Positions 43,201-51,651 of a stretch of DNA of 64,000 nucleotides are shown piece after piece. The notes under the pieces were generated by a model. It saw only the letters and a list, made by a program, of their open reading frames with translations. It made no database searches and was not told the origin of the DNA. Position numbers and translations under genes: made by a program. Position 1 is the stretch's first letter. Each line of letters starts with the position of its first letter. The DNA is from Verrucomicrobiota bacterium (GTDB lineage: Bacteria; Verrucomicrobiota; Verrucomicrobiia; Limisphaerales; J093): assembly GCA_016716505.1 (NCBI GenBank), contig JADJWF010000011.1:434001-498000 (forward strand), given 5' to 3'.

Positions 43201-44945
43201 TCGTGGGTGAACTGCCTCACGTCCTCCGGCGGGAGCCAGGAAGCGCCCAACCGCACGTCAATCTCCGTGGCATTCAAATCAGCCGGCTGCACCGACTTCA
43301 AAGCCTCGAAGTTTTCTAGGAAGCGCGGGTCGGCCACAGCAGCCGCGTCCGCAATCGCGAGTTTCTCGCGGACATTACCCGAGAGGTAGTGATCATCCGT
43401 TTCCCACTCGTTGGTTTGGGGATTAAGGAAGATCATCCCTTTCAAGTCGGGCAGGAATTCCTCTGTCGGCTTGTTGAGCAGCCTGGCCATGTGGTCGAGG
43501 TCCACGCGACCACGCTCGTTCAGGGACACGAGCAACGCTTCCTTTGGGGAGCTGACGGATTCAATCGGCCGCCGGTGACGGATCGTTCGCTCGGTGAAGA
43601 TCGTGGCCTTGGTCGCCCGCTTGGTTTCGTCATTGTAATGCTCCAAGGAAAGCAGCAATGGAAAATCCGGGTCGCCGTCGAAGGCGCGCTGATTGGCACG
43701 GACGTTGATCGGGCCAAACCGGGCTGTGAACCGGTCGTAGGCATGGTTAAGCTGTTGTCTGGCCTCAACAACCTGTTCCTCATTGCTGCCATCGAGCTGC
43801 GAGCGCAGACACGTACGGACGGCGTCACGCACCTGAATCAGACCCCGAATCCGTGAGCGGGTTTCGCTTGGCAGATCCGTGAGCTGCCGCAAGACGTTTT
43901 CCTCGCGGATACAGACGATGCCATCGTGAACGCAATAAGCGTTGGGCTTGACGAAATCCGGGGCGGGAATGGTTTGGTCCGGGGGTGGCTCCGCCATTCC
44001 AATTCGTTGCGTCCGGTAGATGCCGGCAGGAAGTTCGATGATTGCCGTAGCGAGCGCGTCCCCGAGGACTCTTCCGTCTCCTTCCAAAGTGACTTCGTTC
44101 TCGCGATACATGTGGCCGGTCAACTGAAGATGCCCGAGCATCATCGAGGGATGCTCCACGAAGTACTCGTTGACTGGAATTTTCACGAAATTGTGATTTG
44201 TGAAATCGCGCAACTCGCGCCACGGCTGACCTACGGGGGCCTCGCCCTGGTGCAGTTTCCGAAGCATGACGATGTCCGTTGTCACCTCGGTTCCTGCATT
44301 CTGTTTGAAGGCGGTGTTGGGCAAGCGAATGGCGCCGAGCAACTCTGTCTTCGGAGCCAGATATTCTCGGAGCGTGGAGTTAAGCTTATCCATCGTTCCC
44401 CGTGAAGTGATGAACATGATCAGTCCGCCAGGCCGGACTTTGTCCAGGGCCTTGGCAAAGAAGTAATCGTGTATGGGGAACCGGAAGGCATTCAGGCGCG
44501 GATCGTGGACCGGGTAATCGCCAAACGGCACATTGGAGATCGCCACGTCATAAAACCCATCAGCGAGTTGAGCGGTCTCGAATCCTTGTGCGCGAATATC
44601 AGCGTCCGGGTAGAGAGCCTTGGCGATACGGGCGGTTAGGGGATCGATCTCGACGCCGGTGATGGTCGAGTAGCGGTGCATGGTGTCGGGCATCATGCCG
44701 ATGAAATGACCGATGCCGCACGCCGGTTCCAGGATTCTCCCATGCTCAAATCCGAACCGCTTAAGGGCGCCGTACACGGCACGCACCACGGTAGGTGAAG
44801 TGTAGTGAGCGTTGAGCGTAGTAGCTCGGGCGGACTCCAGCTCTTCGGGGGTCAGCAATTGTCCGACGTCGGTGCGCGCCTCCCGCCATTCGTAATTGCG
44901 CGGGTCGAAGACCTGGGGCATCGCGCCCCAGCCTGTGTAATGCAC
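40296..44945 (-). CDS. Giant DNA methylase-helicase (DarB-like), 5' end damaged
   Basis: A 1549-residue fusion typical of conjugative elements and P1 DarB. N-terminal N6-adenine methylase: LEPACGIGHFIGMM (SAM site) and ISNVPFGDYPVHD (NPPF-like catalytic motif). SF2 helicase: HVVGAGKTYTMVAAAMEL (Walker A), VDEAHYFKN, VFATGTPIANSMAEM, QREGRILRQGNKN. The C-terminus is coiled-coil-rich. Probable role is protection of transferred DNA from restriction. Family-like sequence continues upstream in frame (RNYRISDTDRIGEG, TLRTIEAQSRPATPEEKAVL) to about 45085. That frame has no ATG, GTG or TTG between its stop at 45228 and the GTG at 44945, so the original start or frame is lost. Confidence 0.9.
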   Translation of the reverse strand: MHYTGWGAMPQVFDPRNYEWREARTDVGQLLTPEELESARATTLNAHYTSPTVVRAVYGALKRFGFEHGRILEPACGIGHFIGMMPDTMHRYSTITGVEIDPLTARIAKALYPDADIRAQGFETAQLADGFYDVAISNVPFGDYPVHDPRLNAFRFPIHDYFFAKALDKVRPGGLIMFITSRGTMDKLNSTLREYLAPKTELLGAIRLPNTAFKQNAGTEVTTDIVMLRKLHQGEAPVGQPWRELRDFTNHNFVKIPVNEYFVEHPSMMLGHLQLTGHMYRENEVTLEGDGRVLGDALATAIIELPAGIYRTQRIGMAEPPPDQTIPAPDFVKPNAYCVHDGIVCIREENVLRQLTDLPSETRSRIRGLIQVRDAVRTCLRSQLDGSNEEQVVEARQQLNHAYDRFTARFGPINVRANQRAFDGDPDFPLLLSLEHYNDETKRATKATIFTERTIRHRRPIESVSSPKEALLVSLNERGRVDLDHMARLLNKPTEEFLPDLKGMIFLNPQTNEWETDDHYLSGNVREKLAIADAAAVADPRFLENFEALKSVQPADLNATEIDVRLGASWLPPEDVRQFTHELLNIASRVEIGHLHALGTWHLNADWEARTATANTTDWGTDRYTALELIEDALNLKTPTVYDLNEDKKPVVNAEATEAAREKQERIKERFKEWVWSDDSRRERLCRLYNDTFNHTRVRTFNGDHLTLPGASGAIQLHGHQKAGVWRILQTPNTLLAHVVGAGKTYTMVAAAMELKRLGLARKPIFTVPNHMLGQFSTELLTLYPGANILVAGKEDFESQNRKKLFSRIATGNWDAVIVTHSGFERIPLARETQERFFQEQLHELEMIKRQHADSSNRRLVKEIERAKKRLEARLQALTAEHKKDNTLTFEELGVDRLFVDEAHYFKNLFYVTKMTRIAGLPQTASERAFDMYLKVRHVQSLNGGGGVVFATGTPIANSMAEMFTMQRYLQADQLKKHNLHHFDSWAATFGEPVTAMELSPDGAGYRLNTRFARFINVPELMQMFRQSADVQTAAMLNLPRPQLDGEKPAIRNAPATPELKAFVQELAERADRLKSGRVDPREDNMLKITSEGRKAALDLRLMEPTTPDEPQGKVNLAVENIHRIWQVTAAERCAQLVFCDLSTPKDKGFSAYRDMADKLERLGVPTREIAFIQDYDSDASKLALFRDVRAGKVRVLFGSTQKMGSGTNVQERLIALHHLDAPWRPADVEQREGRILRQGNKNAVVSVFRYVTEGSFDAYMWQTLETKAKFIAQVMSGDMTIRRLEDLDSAALTYAEVKAIASGNPLVIEKAQVDAELIRLTRLRSAHAEEQYRIRTNLRRSHEDAETFTTRLANLRQDIAARQDTSGDKFTIELDGQNLDNRGIAGELILRRAEKIRNCFGDDVRIGRFAGFDLFLRPGFNNAVEVVLRGHNSYGARITDTALGTIRSVEAAVQGFEERAAKVETDIADAHKRSKELETKVGAPFEHEERYQELCRRQCEIEEKLDLTKNQAPSQAEAVSGDDNEVKNSEIQRAAEGVRHKRRMGVRV

Positions 44946-45138
44946 AAGTACCGCCTTCTCCTCAGGCGTGGCGGGACGGCTTTGGGCTTCTATCGTCCGC
45001 AGCGTACGAATGGCGGCGGTGTTCTGTCGGTATTTTTGGCGGGGCGGCCCTTCCCCTATCCTATCTGTATCTGAAATCCGGTAGTTCCTTTCGTTGCGGA
45101 CTTCCGGCGCAGGCCGCGTGTTGTCTTGACCCGTCTTG

Positions 45139-45390
45139 TCAGCTCTCCGGGGGTAGGAGGATGTATTTCTCTCGTACCATCTCCCACGCCTGGTCGTGAG
45201 CTTGTTGCGCCGTTGATCCCTGTTGCATCAATTGAATGCGAAGCTCGGCCATTTCGTTCTTCGTCTTCTCCTCGGCCTCCAGAAGCATTTGGTGCAAGAT
45301 CCCCTTGCGTTTCAATTCGCGGACCATTTTGGGGCAGTGCTCCCGCCAGTGTTTCTCGGCCATTCGGCCGTATTGTGTCAACGGTGTCAT
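45139..45390 (-). CDS. TnpV-like small protein
   Basis: 83 residues: MTPLTQYGRMAEKHWREHCP, then KMVRELKRKGILHQMLLEAEEKTKNEMAEL and HDQAWEMVREKYILLPPES. This resembles the TnpV family of small proteins from transposons and conjugative elements; function unknown. The same DNA is also open in another frame on the same strand (45056-45460, 134 codons). The conserved-looking sequence in this frame makes it the better coding choice. It ends just before the damaged start region of the methylase-helicase. Confidence 0.65.
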   Translation of the reverse strand: MTPLTQYGRMAEKHWREHCPKMVRELKRKGILHQMLLEAEEKTKNEMAELRIQLMQQGSTAQQAHDQAWEMVREKYILLPPES

Positions 45391-45523
45391 GTGTGGGCCT
45401 TCGCGGGGCAAACAGGTCAAGCTGCCGGTCCAAATCGTGGTTGTTGCGTCGGACTGCCATGCGAAATTGCTCGGTTTTGGCGCATTGAGCAAGAGGAGCT
45501 TACTTCTGGTTGGGACGACGAAT

Positions 45524-46995
45524 TGCGCCAAAAGTTTTGTTACCCGGGACGTGGGGTAAAGGCGAGGGAAAGCATACGTTGCGCCAGAAGTAACTGTTAC
45601 CGTGGCCAGAATGGACAAAACCATGAGCCACACGACACGCAAAGAGATTCTGAACAAGTTCCGGCGCCGCTACCGCAGTGCCGGGGCGGAGCACAAGCGC
45701 AAGCTGTTGGACCAGGCGCAAGAGTTGCTTGGCTACCATCGCAAATCCGCGATCCGCGCGTTGAGCACACCGGTGGTGGAGCGGACACCGGGGATTATCA
45801 CCGGGCGCCCTGTGATCTACGAACCGAACCGGCTGGTGCCCTGGCTGCGGCCGATTTGGCGAGCGGCGGACTATGCGTGCAGTCGTCGGCTGGCGGCGAT
45901 GTTGCCGGAGTGGGTTCCGGCTTACGAGGAGCATGAACGGCGTCTGCCGAACGAGGTGAGGGACAAACTCCTGAGCGCCAGCGCGCGCACGTTGGACCGG
46001 TTGCTGGAGCCGTTGCGCTGCCAGGAGTCCCGCCGCTCGTTGACGCGGCCCGGAACGTTGTTGCGGCAACAGATTCCGATTCGAGGCAGCGTGTGGGAGG
46101 AAGGCAAAGCGGGATGGCTGGAGGTCGATACAGTGGCACTCTGCGGTGGCAGTGTGGCTGGGGAATTTGTCTGGATGCTGGACGGCGTCGACTACGCGAC
46201 CACCTGGGTGGAGCTGCGGGCAATGTGGGGACGGGGTCAAGCCGGAACGCTGGCTGCACTGCGGGATCTGGAAGGGACTCTGCCCTTTGCACTGCTGGGA
46301 CTGGACAGCGACAATGGTGGCGAGTTCCTGAACCACCATGTTTTGAGCTGGCTGCAAAAGCGAACGCGACCGGTATTCCTGACGCGGAGTCGACCGAACA
46401 AGAAAGATGACAACGCCCATGTTGAGCAGAAGAACTGGACGCACATTCGCCAGTGTTTCGGCTATGAGCGCTACGACAACCCTGAGGTCGTCCAACCGAT
46501 CAATGATTTGGTCACAGGTCCCTATGGACAGTTGCTCAACTATTTTCATGCCAGCCTGAAGCTCCAGGACAAAGAGCATCAGGACGGGCGGATCAAACGC
46601 GTTTACGGGGCTGCCCAGACGCCCTTCGCGCGCGTGCTGGCCAGCGCCGAAGTGACGGTGCAAACCAAGCGCCGCTTGCAACAGGAAAAGGCCAAGTTGA
46701 ATCCGTTTGCGCTCAAGCTGGAGGTCGATCGAAAGTTGAAAGTCATTGCTGCGATGCGCCGCGCGCGACCTTGAAATGTGAATAACTCCTCCCCCCCATA
46801 CCCCCCCTTTGGATCAGGGTTTTCGACCGCAGGGGGACGCGAGCAGAAAGGCTCGAAGCTCGTCCCCCTGCTCGTTTTACCTCGCTATCGAACCAACAAA
46901 CAACATACTGAGAACCACAAAAGACAAGCTGCCACGGGTAACACCTGTTCTGGCGCAACGAATCCCTCTCTCGGGTAACAGTTACTTTTGGCGCA
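45524..46995. mobile_element. Insertion sequence with doubled terminal repeats
   Basis: About 1.47 kb, carrying one DDE transposase gene. Each end has two copies of a motif close to TGCGCCARAAGTAACTGTTA: outer copies at 45524-45546 and 46972-46995, inner copies at 45580-45602 and 46935-46957, with the right-hand pair inverted. CGACG flanks the element at 45516-45520 and 46996-47000, a possible 5-bp target duplication if three extra bases (AAT) belong to the left end. It sits inside a regulator gene. Confidence 0.85.
45611..46774 (+). CDS. DDE transposase (integrase-core, ISNCY-like)
   Basis: About 387 residues. The N-terminal helical DNA-binding region (SHTTRKEILNKFRRRYRSAG, LLDQAQELLGYHRKSAIRAL) is followed by an rve-type catalytic core: WLEVDTVALCGGSVAGEF (first Asp), LLGLDSDNGGEFLNH (second Asp) and NAHVEQKNWTHIRQ (Glu). 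This type is usually filed under ISNCY; the precise group was not checked. ATG at 45611 or 45623, or GTG at 45602, are all possible starts, immediately inside the left inner repeat. Confidence 0.9.
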   Translation: MDKTMSHTTRKEILNKFRRRYRSAGAEHKRKLLDQAQELLGYHRKSAIRALSTPVVERTPGIITGRPVIYEPNRLVPWLRPIWRAADYACSRRLAAMLPEWVPAYEEHERRLPNEVRDKLLSASARTLDRLLEPLRCQESRRSLTRPGTLLRQQIPIRGSVWEEGKAGWLEVDTVALCGGSVAGEFVWMLDGVDYATTWVELRAMWGRGQAGTLAALRDLEGTLPFALLGLDSDNGGEFLNHHVLSWLQKRTRPVFLTRSRPNKKDDNAHVEQKNWTHIRQCFGYERYDNPEVVQPINDLVTGPYGQLLNYFHASLKLQDKEHQDGRIKRVYGAAQTPFARVLASAEVTVQTKRRLQQEKAKLNPFALKLEVDRKLKVIAAMRRARP

Positions 46996-47298
46996 CGACG
47001 GACGAGGCGGGCCACGACGCCGGGTGAACTCCCGCAACTCCATTCCAACCTCCTTGCCGACGAAGTGTCGTTTCTTAGGGAAGAGGTCCTGTTCCATGAC
47101 CTTGAACACCTCGGCGAAAAACTCGATCTGCTTGTCGGTGGCAGGACTGCGCAGGGTTTCGATATTGGCGAGGATCTCGCGGGTCATGTTGATATTTCCG
47201 ATCAAATGCAATTCTGTGACGAGTTCGGCCTGGGACCAGCCACACTGGTAACGCAATCTCGATACAATTCGGCCGATAACGTTCTTGTTGAGGGGCAT
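46996..47298 (-). pseudogene. XRE-type regulator truncated by the IS
   Basis: A good ribosome site (GGAGG, 6 bases before the ATG) precedes about 101 native codons. VIGRIVSRLRYQCGWSQAELVTELHLIG and ITMTREILANIETLR-like sequence form a helix-turn-helix. The native frame ends at 46996, where the IS begins. The open frame then runs on through IS DNA to 46885, adding about 35 foreign residues. The helix-turn-helix is intact, so a functional truncated regulator is still possible. Confidence 0.65.
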
Positions 47299-47639
47299 TA
47301 GGTCCTCCGAAAATCATTGGGGGTGAATGGTTCTTGGCTGGAGAAACAGCCGGCAAAAAATCGGGGCGACAAGGATTTGTCGTCTTGGCCTTCAGGTCCA
47401 GCCAACCGAGGAGCCAGTTGCTGGCATGAACTAAACAAAAGACGAAAATGATTAAAGCCATCGTCTTCATGGGCCAACGACTGCCATACTACCGGAAAAG
47501 AAGCCCAGCCGATTACAGGTCGATTTTCGGTTTCCAGCCCGAAGCAGGTTTCGTTTCCAAATTGTAACTCTTGTGCCGGTTCCCCTTTGTTTACGGGCTG
47601 GTATTGAGTACTATTCGGGGCGCGGAAAAGAAGAAATCT

Positions 47640-48389
47640 ATGGTTTACCACCGTTTCGCATATTCGATGCCGTTGCGCGGCGCAGAGGAGCCCCGACCGT
47701 TCAAAATCCGGGATGGAGCGGCATTCAGCGAGATCGCCGCGCCGCTGGCCAAGCTCGGCTACGAGTACGGCGAGATGTTGTGGAATCCGCCGTACCGCCG
47801 ACGGAAGTTCGAGAAAGTTGGCCGAGAACAGTACGACTTCATCAAGCCGGAAGACGTCGTCGTCCTGACGACAAGACCGCCTCTGAGCGATCACACACAC
47901 GGAGACAAGAAGAAGATGCTGCGAAGCTGTTCGCATCTGGAGGACCAGGTTTTCAGGGCGTGCAAGAAGTGTTTCCGCGTGTGCGCTCGCTCGCACGTTG
48001 AAGTGAGGAAGAAGATCTGCGGCAATCTGGAAAAGGGTTACCTCGAATTCCATCAGCACAAGGGGGCGCGGCTCAAATATTTCCGGCGGGTAGACTTCCA
48101 CAAGATGAAGCGCCCACCGAAGGGCTCCCACAGCGCGATTTGCTTCTTCCTCCACGTGAACCCGATCCCGGAATACGGCTGCGGATTGGTCGTGTCGTTC
48201 GGCATGGGTGGATGGGAAACGCTGATTTGGAACCGGATCGTCAGGACACGGCATCCTGAATGGTTGGAACGTCCTTGCTTCGTGATGGGAGAATTCGACA
48301 TGACCGGACTGCCGGAACGACCGGCGACCCTGAAGTTCGTTGACCAAATCAAGGTTGATATTCTCCTGGAACACAAGATCGAGGGATGA
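47640..48389 (+). CDS. Hypothetical protein of the conjugative element
   Basis: 249 residues from the ATG at 47640, with a purine-rich GGAAAAGAAG upstream. Mixed alpha/beta composition with several Cys (CSHLEDQVFRACKKCFRVCAR) and a well-formed C-terminus (PEYGCGLVVSFGMGGWETLIWN). No signal or membrane segment; no family recognised. A long minus-strand frame over the same DNA (47298-48374) looks like its shadow. Confidence 0.6.
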   Translation: MVYHRFAYSMPLRGAEEPRPFKIRDGAAFSEIAAPLAKLGYEYGEMLWNPPYRRRKFEKVGREQYDFIKPEDVVVLTTRPPLSDHTHGDKKKMLRSCSHLEDQVFRACKKCFRVCARSHVEVRKKICGNLEKGYLEFHQHKGARLKYFRRVDFHKMKRPPKGSHSAICFFLHVNPIPEYGCGLVVSFGMGGWETLIWNRIVRTRHPEWLERPCFVMGEFDMTGLPERPATLKFVDQIKVDILLEHKIEG

Positions 48390-48452
48390 ATTCCCGAAGT
48401 CGCCCCGGCTTGGTTTCGTTGGAAATCACAAGCCGGGGCTTGGCGGCTCGGG

Positions 48453-48860
48453 TCAGACGGCGACGGCCTCTCCTCTGTTTTGCTGCTGGCCCTGCGAACG
48501 CGCAACTGCGCGCCTGGTCGAGCGAGCGATCTGGGCAATGACGCTTTCCTTCTGGTCGTCGGGCAGGTCTTTCACCAGCGTGTCGTAGGCGGTCTTGAGC
48601 GCAGGGTTGGCAGTGATGCGCTTCATCAAGCCTTCGCGCATCCGCTGCTGACGGTCGAGTTCGCGCACCTCGTTGAGGACGACGGTGCGCTCCAACCGTT
48701 CGCGAGGCATGGCTTGGACGTAGGCCCAGTACTTGGGGTTGTCTCTGATGTAGGCGTCAATCTTCGCATCGACTTCCGGGTTCGACCGGAACGTGGGCTG
48801 ATCGGTGGGAGCGGCATTGCCGCTGGCGCTCGGTGGCGCTGAGGGTTTCGGTTTGCTCAT
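48453..48860 (-). CDS. Hypothetical protein at the end of the conjugation operon
   Basis: 135 residues, hydrophilic and helical: a Pro/Ser-rich start, then FRSNPEVDAKIDAYIRDNPKYWAYVQAMPRERLERTVVLNEVRELDRQQRMREG and a Gln/Arg-rich tail. No family recognised. Same orientation as the trb genes, 88 bases behind the last lipoprotein gene. Confidence 0.65.
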   Translation of the reverse strand: MSKPKPSAPPSASGNAAPTDQPTFRSNPEVDAKIDAYIRDNPKYWAYVQAMPRERLERTVVLNEVRELDRQQRMREGLMKRITANPALKTAYDTLVKDLPDDQKESVIAQIARSTRRAVARSQGQQQNRGEAVAV

Positions 48861-48948
48861 AGCGATTCGTATTTTGGTGTTTGGTTAGCGCGGCATTTGC
48901 CGTGTTCGCCGGAAAGCGGTGAAACGACACCGCGCCGGCAAAGTGTCT

Positions 48949-49539
48949 TTATGGTTTGGGCGTATCAGTCGGTTCGGATGAGAACGCAGGCACGTCATTG
49001 GTCGCGGGCGGCGGTGCGACGGAAAGCTTCTGAAGTCCCAGTTCCAACTCGACGATGCGAGACTCATTGGTCACGAACCTCTGATTCAGAAGCGCGCTGG
49101 TGCGTGCGACATTCTTCATCTCGGTGAGAACTCCTTGAAGCTCTCCGTACGACTGCGCGAGCTTCCCAGCTTCCTGCATCACGCGGGCCGTGGCTTCCCG
49201 CTGCCGATTCATCTCCGCAACGAGAACGTCGTTCGTGGACGGCGGCGCGAACGCGGCGTCCGGTGGCGGATTCAACAGATTGGCCGTGTCCATCGGGCCA
49301 GGATGAAGATTCCAACGCGTCGAGACCTCGACGCGATACACCGCGTGCTGCTCGTGCATCGTCTTCGGGTGGTTTGGATCAACGTAGCGCCCGACGTGGT
49401 ACGCACGCACGACCTCACCGTAGCGAAAGGCTTCGATGGGATGGACAGCCGGCGACGGCAACGGACGAACGACAACCTGCGGCGAATGCGAAGCGCAGGA
49501 GGCAACGAGCACAAGTGGAATGAGTGCTAGATACTTCAT
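48949..49539 (-). CDS. Conjugation-associated lipoprotein
   Basis: 196 residues with a lipoprotein signal (MKYLALIPLVLVASCASHSP; lipobox VASC), then a long helical part (EMNRQREATARVMQEAGKLAQSYGELQGVLTEM) and a Pro-rich tail. One base separates it from the trbI stop-start region. By position and type it may stand in for TrbH/TraV-like lipoproteins that anchor the outer-membrane core. Inferred. Confidence 0.7.
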   Translation of the reverse strand: MKYLALIPLVLVASCASHSPQVVVRPLPSPAVHPIEAFRYGEVVRAYHVGRYVDPNHPKTMHEQHAVYRVEVSTRWNLHPGPMDTANLLNPPPDAAFAPPSTNDVLVAEMNRQREATARVMQEAGKLAQSYGELQGVLTEMKNVARTSALLNQRFVTNESRIVELELGLQKLSVAPPPATNDVPAFSSEPTDTPKP

Positions 49540-49540
49540 A

Positions 49541-50656
49541 TCAAAACATCGGGGTTGAGTTTGGTGCTACTGCGGCCGGGACTGGTGTATGACCAACACC
49601 GAATGCGGCAGTGGGAAGAAAAGCCGGGACGGAGTTTGATTGGCTCTCGGCGGCGAACGGCTTCAGCGTTCCGCCGATAACAGCGTCGCTGCGATCAATC
49701 GTCTGAAGGACGTAAAGGTAAAACTGCTTTCCACTCGGCACGCGGACGTAAAAACCGTCGCGCTGGATAGCTTCGTAAATCCGTTGCGCGTAAACAGAGA
49801 GAACCTTCTGCGCGCCTTCAAACGGCGCGTTGTTCAGTGAGCGGCTGTTCATTGTGCCGAAAACCGTTTGTTCCTTTTCAGTGAGCGCGTCGGCAGCGCC
49901 GGAGAGGAACGTCGCGGCGAAGAGTTTGATCTCCGCCAGGTCGTCGGACTTGATGACGCGTCCGCGCAGACCGGCACTCCCGTCCGTGATGCCCCAGCCT
50001 TCCTGGTCCCCAGAGAACTCGCGTTCGAGCGCGATGGCCTTCAGCCGCAGTTCCTCGCCGCCCTGCCAAACCAGCGTCCAACTGCCGCCGCTGGCGATGC
50101 GCTCGCGATGCCGGTCAGTTTGCGCCGTGCCATGGACTTCCGTGCCGGCGGGAATCACCAGCTTGCCCGCGTGATAAATGTTCTCCGTGATGAGACCGAC
50201 GATAGGCGTCTGGATCGAGGCCGAGTCCACCGTGATGACGGTTTCGCATGGAATCAACCGGCCAAACGGCGCGTAGATTTCGCCGGGCGTCTTCGGTTCG
50301 GGAACCCCCGCGCTGGCGTCGGCGAACAAGCTGATGACCGGGAGCTGCGGCGGCGGTTCGGGCTTCGGCTTTTCGACGACAACCTTCGGCGGCTCACTGG
50401 CCTTCGGGGGCAACGGCGGCGGCGCGTTGGTTTTCGGCAGCGGTGGGCGAAACAACTGCATTGGCCGCTCGATGCTCTGCACGACCTGGGGTCTGTCCGT
50501 CGCGTTGGTCGTCAGCGCGGTGATACGAATCTCGTCCGAGCCAGACTTGTCACGCAGCGCGCTGAAGATGAGCAACCCTCCGCCGAACACGACGGCGAAC
50601 AGCACGAGCTTTCCGCCGCGGGTTTTGAAGAAGTTCAGGAAGTCACGCGGTTTCAT
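49541..50656 (-). CDS. trbI: TrbI/VirB10-family conjugal transfer protein
   Basis: Envelope-spanning core subunit of the type IV secretion channel, 371 residues. Short cytoplasmic N-terminus, one membrane helix (KLVLFAVVFGGGLLIFSAL), a long Pro-rich periplasmic linker (PPPLPPKASEPPKVVVEKPK), then the beta domain with CETVITVDSASIQTPIVGLI and HAGKLVIPAGTEVHGTAQ typical of VirB10/TrbI. The ATG overlaps the TrbG stop by 4 bases. Confidence 0.85.
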   Translation of the reverse strand: MKPRDFLNFFKTRGGKLVLFAVVFGGGLLIFSALRDKSGSDEIRITALTTNATDRPQVVQSIERPMQLFRPPLPKTNAPPPLPPKASEPPKVVVEKPKPEPPPQLPVISLFADASAGVPEPKTPGEIYAPFGRLIPCETVITVDSASIQTPIVGLITENIYHAGKLVIPAGTEVHGTAQTDRHRERIASGGSWTLVWQGGEELRLKAIALEREFSGDQEGWGITDGSAGLRGRVIKSDDLAEIKLFAATFLSGAADALTEKEQTVFGTMNSRSLNNAPFEGAQKVLSVYAQRIYEAIQRDGFYVRVPSGKQFYLYVLQTIDRSDAVIGGTLKPFAAESQSNSVPAFLPTAAFGVGHTPVPAAVAPNSTPMF

Positions 50657-51651
50657 GGATCGATTTGTTTGGCGGTGGGCGCAGTTGTGTTTTCCAACTC
50701 CTCAATCGCCTGCCAGAGAGTCTGGCGTGCGCGGGCCTCTTGCTCGGGAGTCAGCTCGGTCCCTTGTTGGGGCGATGCCACGGGCGGCGGTGCTGGGGGT
50801 GGCGTTATAGCGGCGCTCGGTGGCAAAGAAGGTAAGCGGCTCACTAACACACTGAACTCGTTCTTCAGAGAGAGTTCGTTGCGCCCGCCGTCCGGCGTGC
50901 CGGTGATGGCAAAATAAATCGTGCTCGCCGCATGAGGCGGCAGCAGGCCCGGCGCGTCGCTGATGGATTGGTGATAAAGCCGGTTGCCGACGCGCACACA
51001 GAAGCTCTCCGGCAGATAACGAATCGTGTGCTCCGACCTATTCCGTAACGTGACGTGAAAGACGAGCGTGTCCTCCGGGTTGAACCGAAACACCTCTTCA
51101 ATGCGGATTTCGTAGTCATTGAAGTCGGTGATCTGCGGTTCGTCGCCAAACGTCCTGGCGTCCGCGCCGGCAACTGCGTCTGGCTGCTGCTTCTTCAGCA
51201 ACGGAAACGCTTTTGCCTTATCCAGCAGCGCGAGCAATCGCGTCGGAGTGACCTGCGGCGCGGGTTGGACGATTTCAGTCGCCTGACGGTCTTCGAGATT
51301 GAGAGCGAGCACTGGCGCGTCGCTCTCAATCAACTCGAAAACGTAAGTGCGCTTGTTCCAGCGGATGTTCAGGTTCGTGGCCGCCTTGCGCGCCAGCGCC
51401 CGAATGGACACGAACGAAGAACCCTTTGTGTGTGCGAGTTGGAATTGCCCCGGCGTCTTTCCATCGGCGGTCACACCCACGGCATCAATCGCAGCGATTG
51501 GTCCGGGAAAGCTGATGGTCGTGACGCGGTTCGTCGAGACTGGCACGGTGATGACGGCCCGCTCATCCAGCGTGATTCGCTGGATGGCTTCGCGCGGTTC
51601 AGCCAGCGCGACGGTTGCAGCCAGCAGGAGGATACTAATGGATGATTTCAT
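50653..51651 (-). CDS. trbG: TrbG/VirB9-like conjugal transfer protein
   Basis: 332 residues with a signal peptide (MKSSISILLLAATVALAEP). Beta-rich, with YVFELIESDAPVLALNLED and a C-terminal region VFHVTLRNRSEHTIRYLP. It belongs by position (trbF-G-I) and shape to the TrbG/VirB9 outer-membrane-associated family, though the match is distant. Its start overlaps trbF by 17 bases. Confidence 0.68.
   Translation of the reverse strand: MKSSISILLLAATVALAEPREAIQRITLDERAVITVPVSTNRVTTISFPGPIAAIDAVGVTADGKTPGQFQLAHTKGSSFVSIRALARKAATNLNIRWNKRTYVFELIESDAPVLALNLEDRQATEIVQPAPQVTPTRLLALLDKAKAFPLLKKQQPDAVAGADARTFGDEPQITDFNDYEIRIEEVFRFNPEDTLVFHVTLRNRSEHTIRYLPESFCVRVGNRLYHQSISDAPGLLPPHAASTIYFAITGTPDGGRNELSLKNEFSVLVSRLPSLPPSAAITPPPAPPPVASPQQGTELTPEQEARARQTLWQAIEELENTTAPTAKQIDP

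Noticed and set aside
47075..47470. Minus-strand ORF with hydrophobic start (MKTMALIIFVFCLVHASNW) before the regulator
   Set aside because: The first 25 residues could be a leader, but the ORF overlaps the regulator in another frame and has no clear ribosome site.
47298..48374. 358-codon minus-strand frame opposite the orphan gene
   Set aside because: The plus-strand gene has a better start and more natural composition; this frame also crosses the regulator's upstream region.
49868..50917. 349-codon plus-strand frame over trbI
   Set aside because: Shadow of the VirB10-type gene, Arg/Gly-rich.
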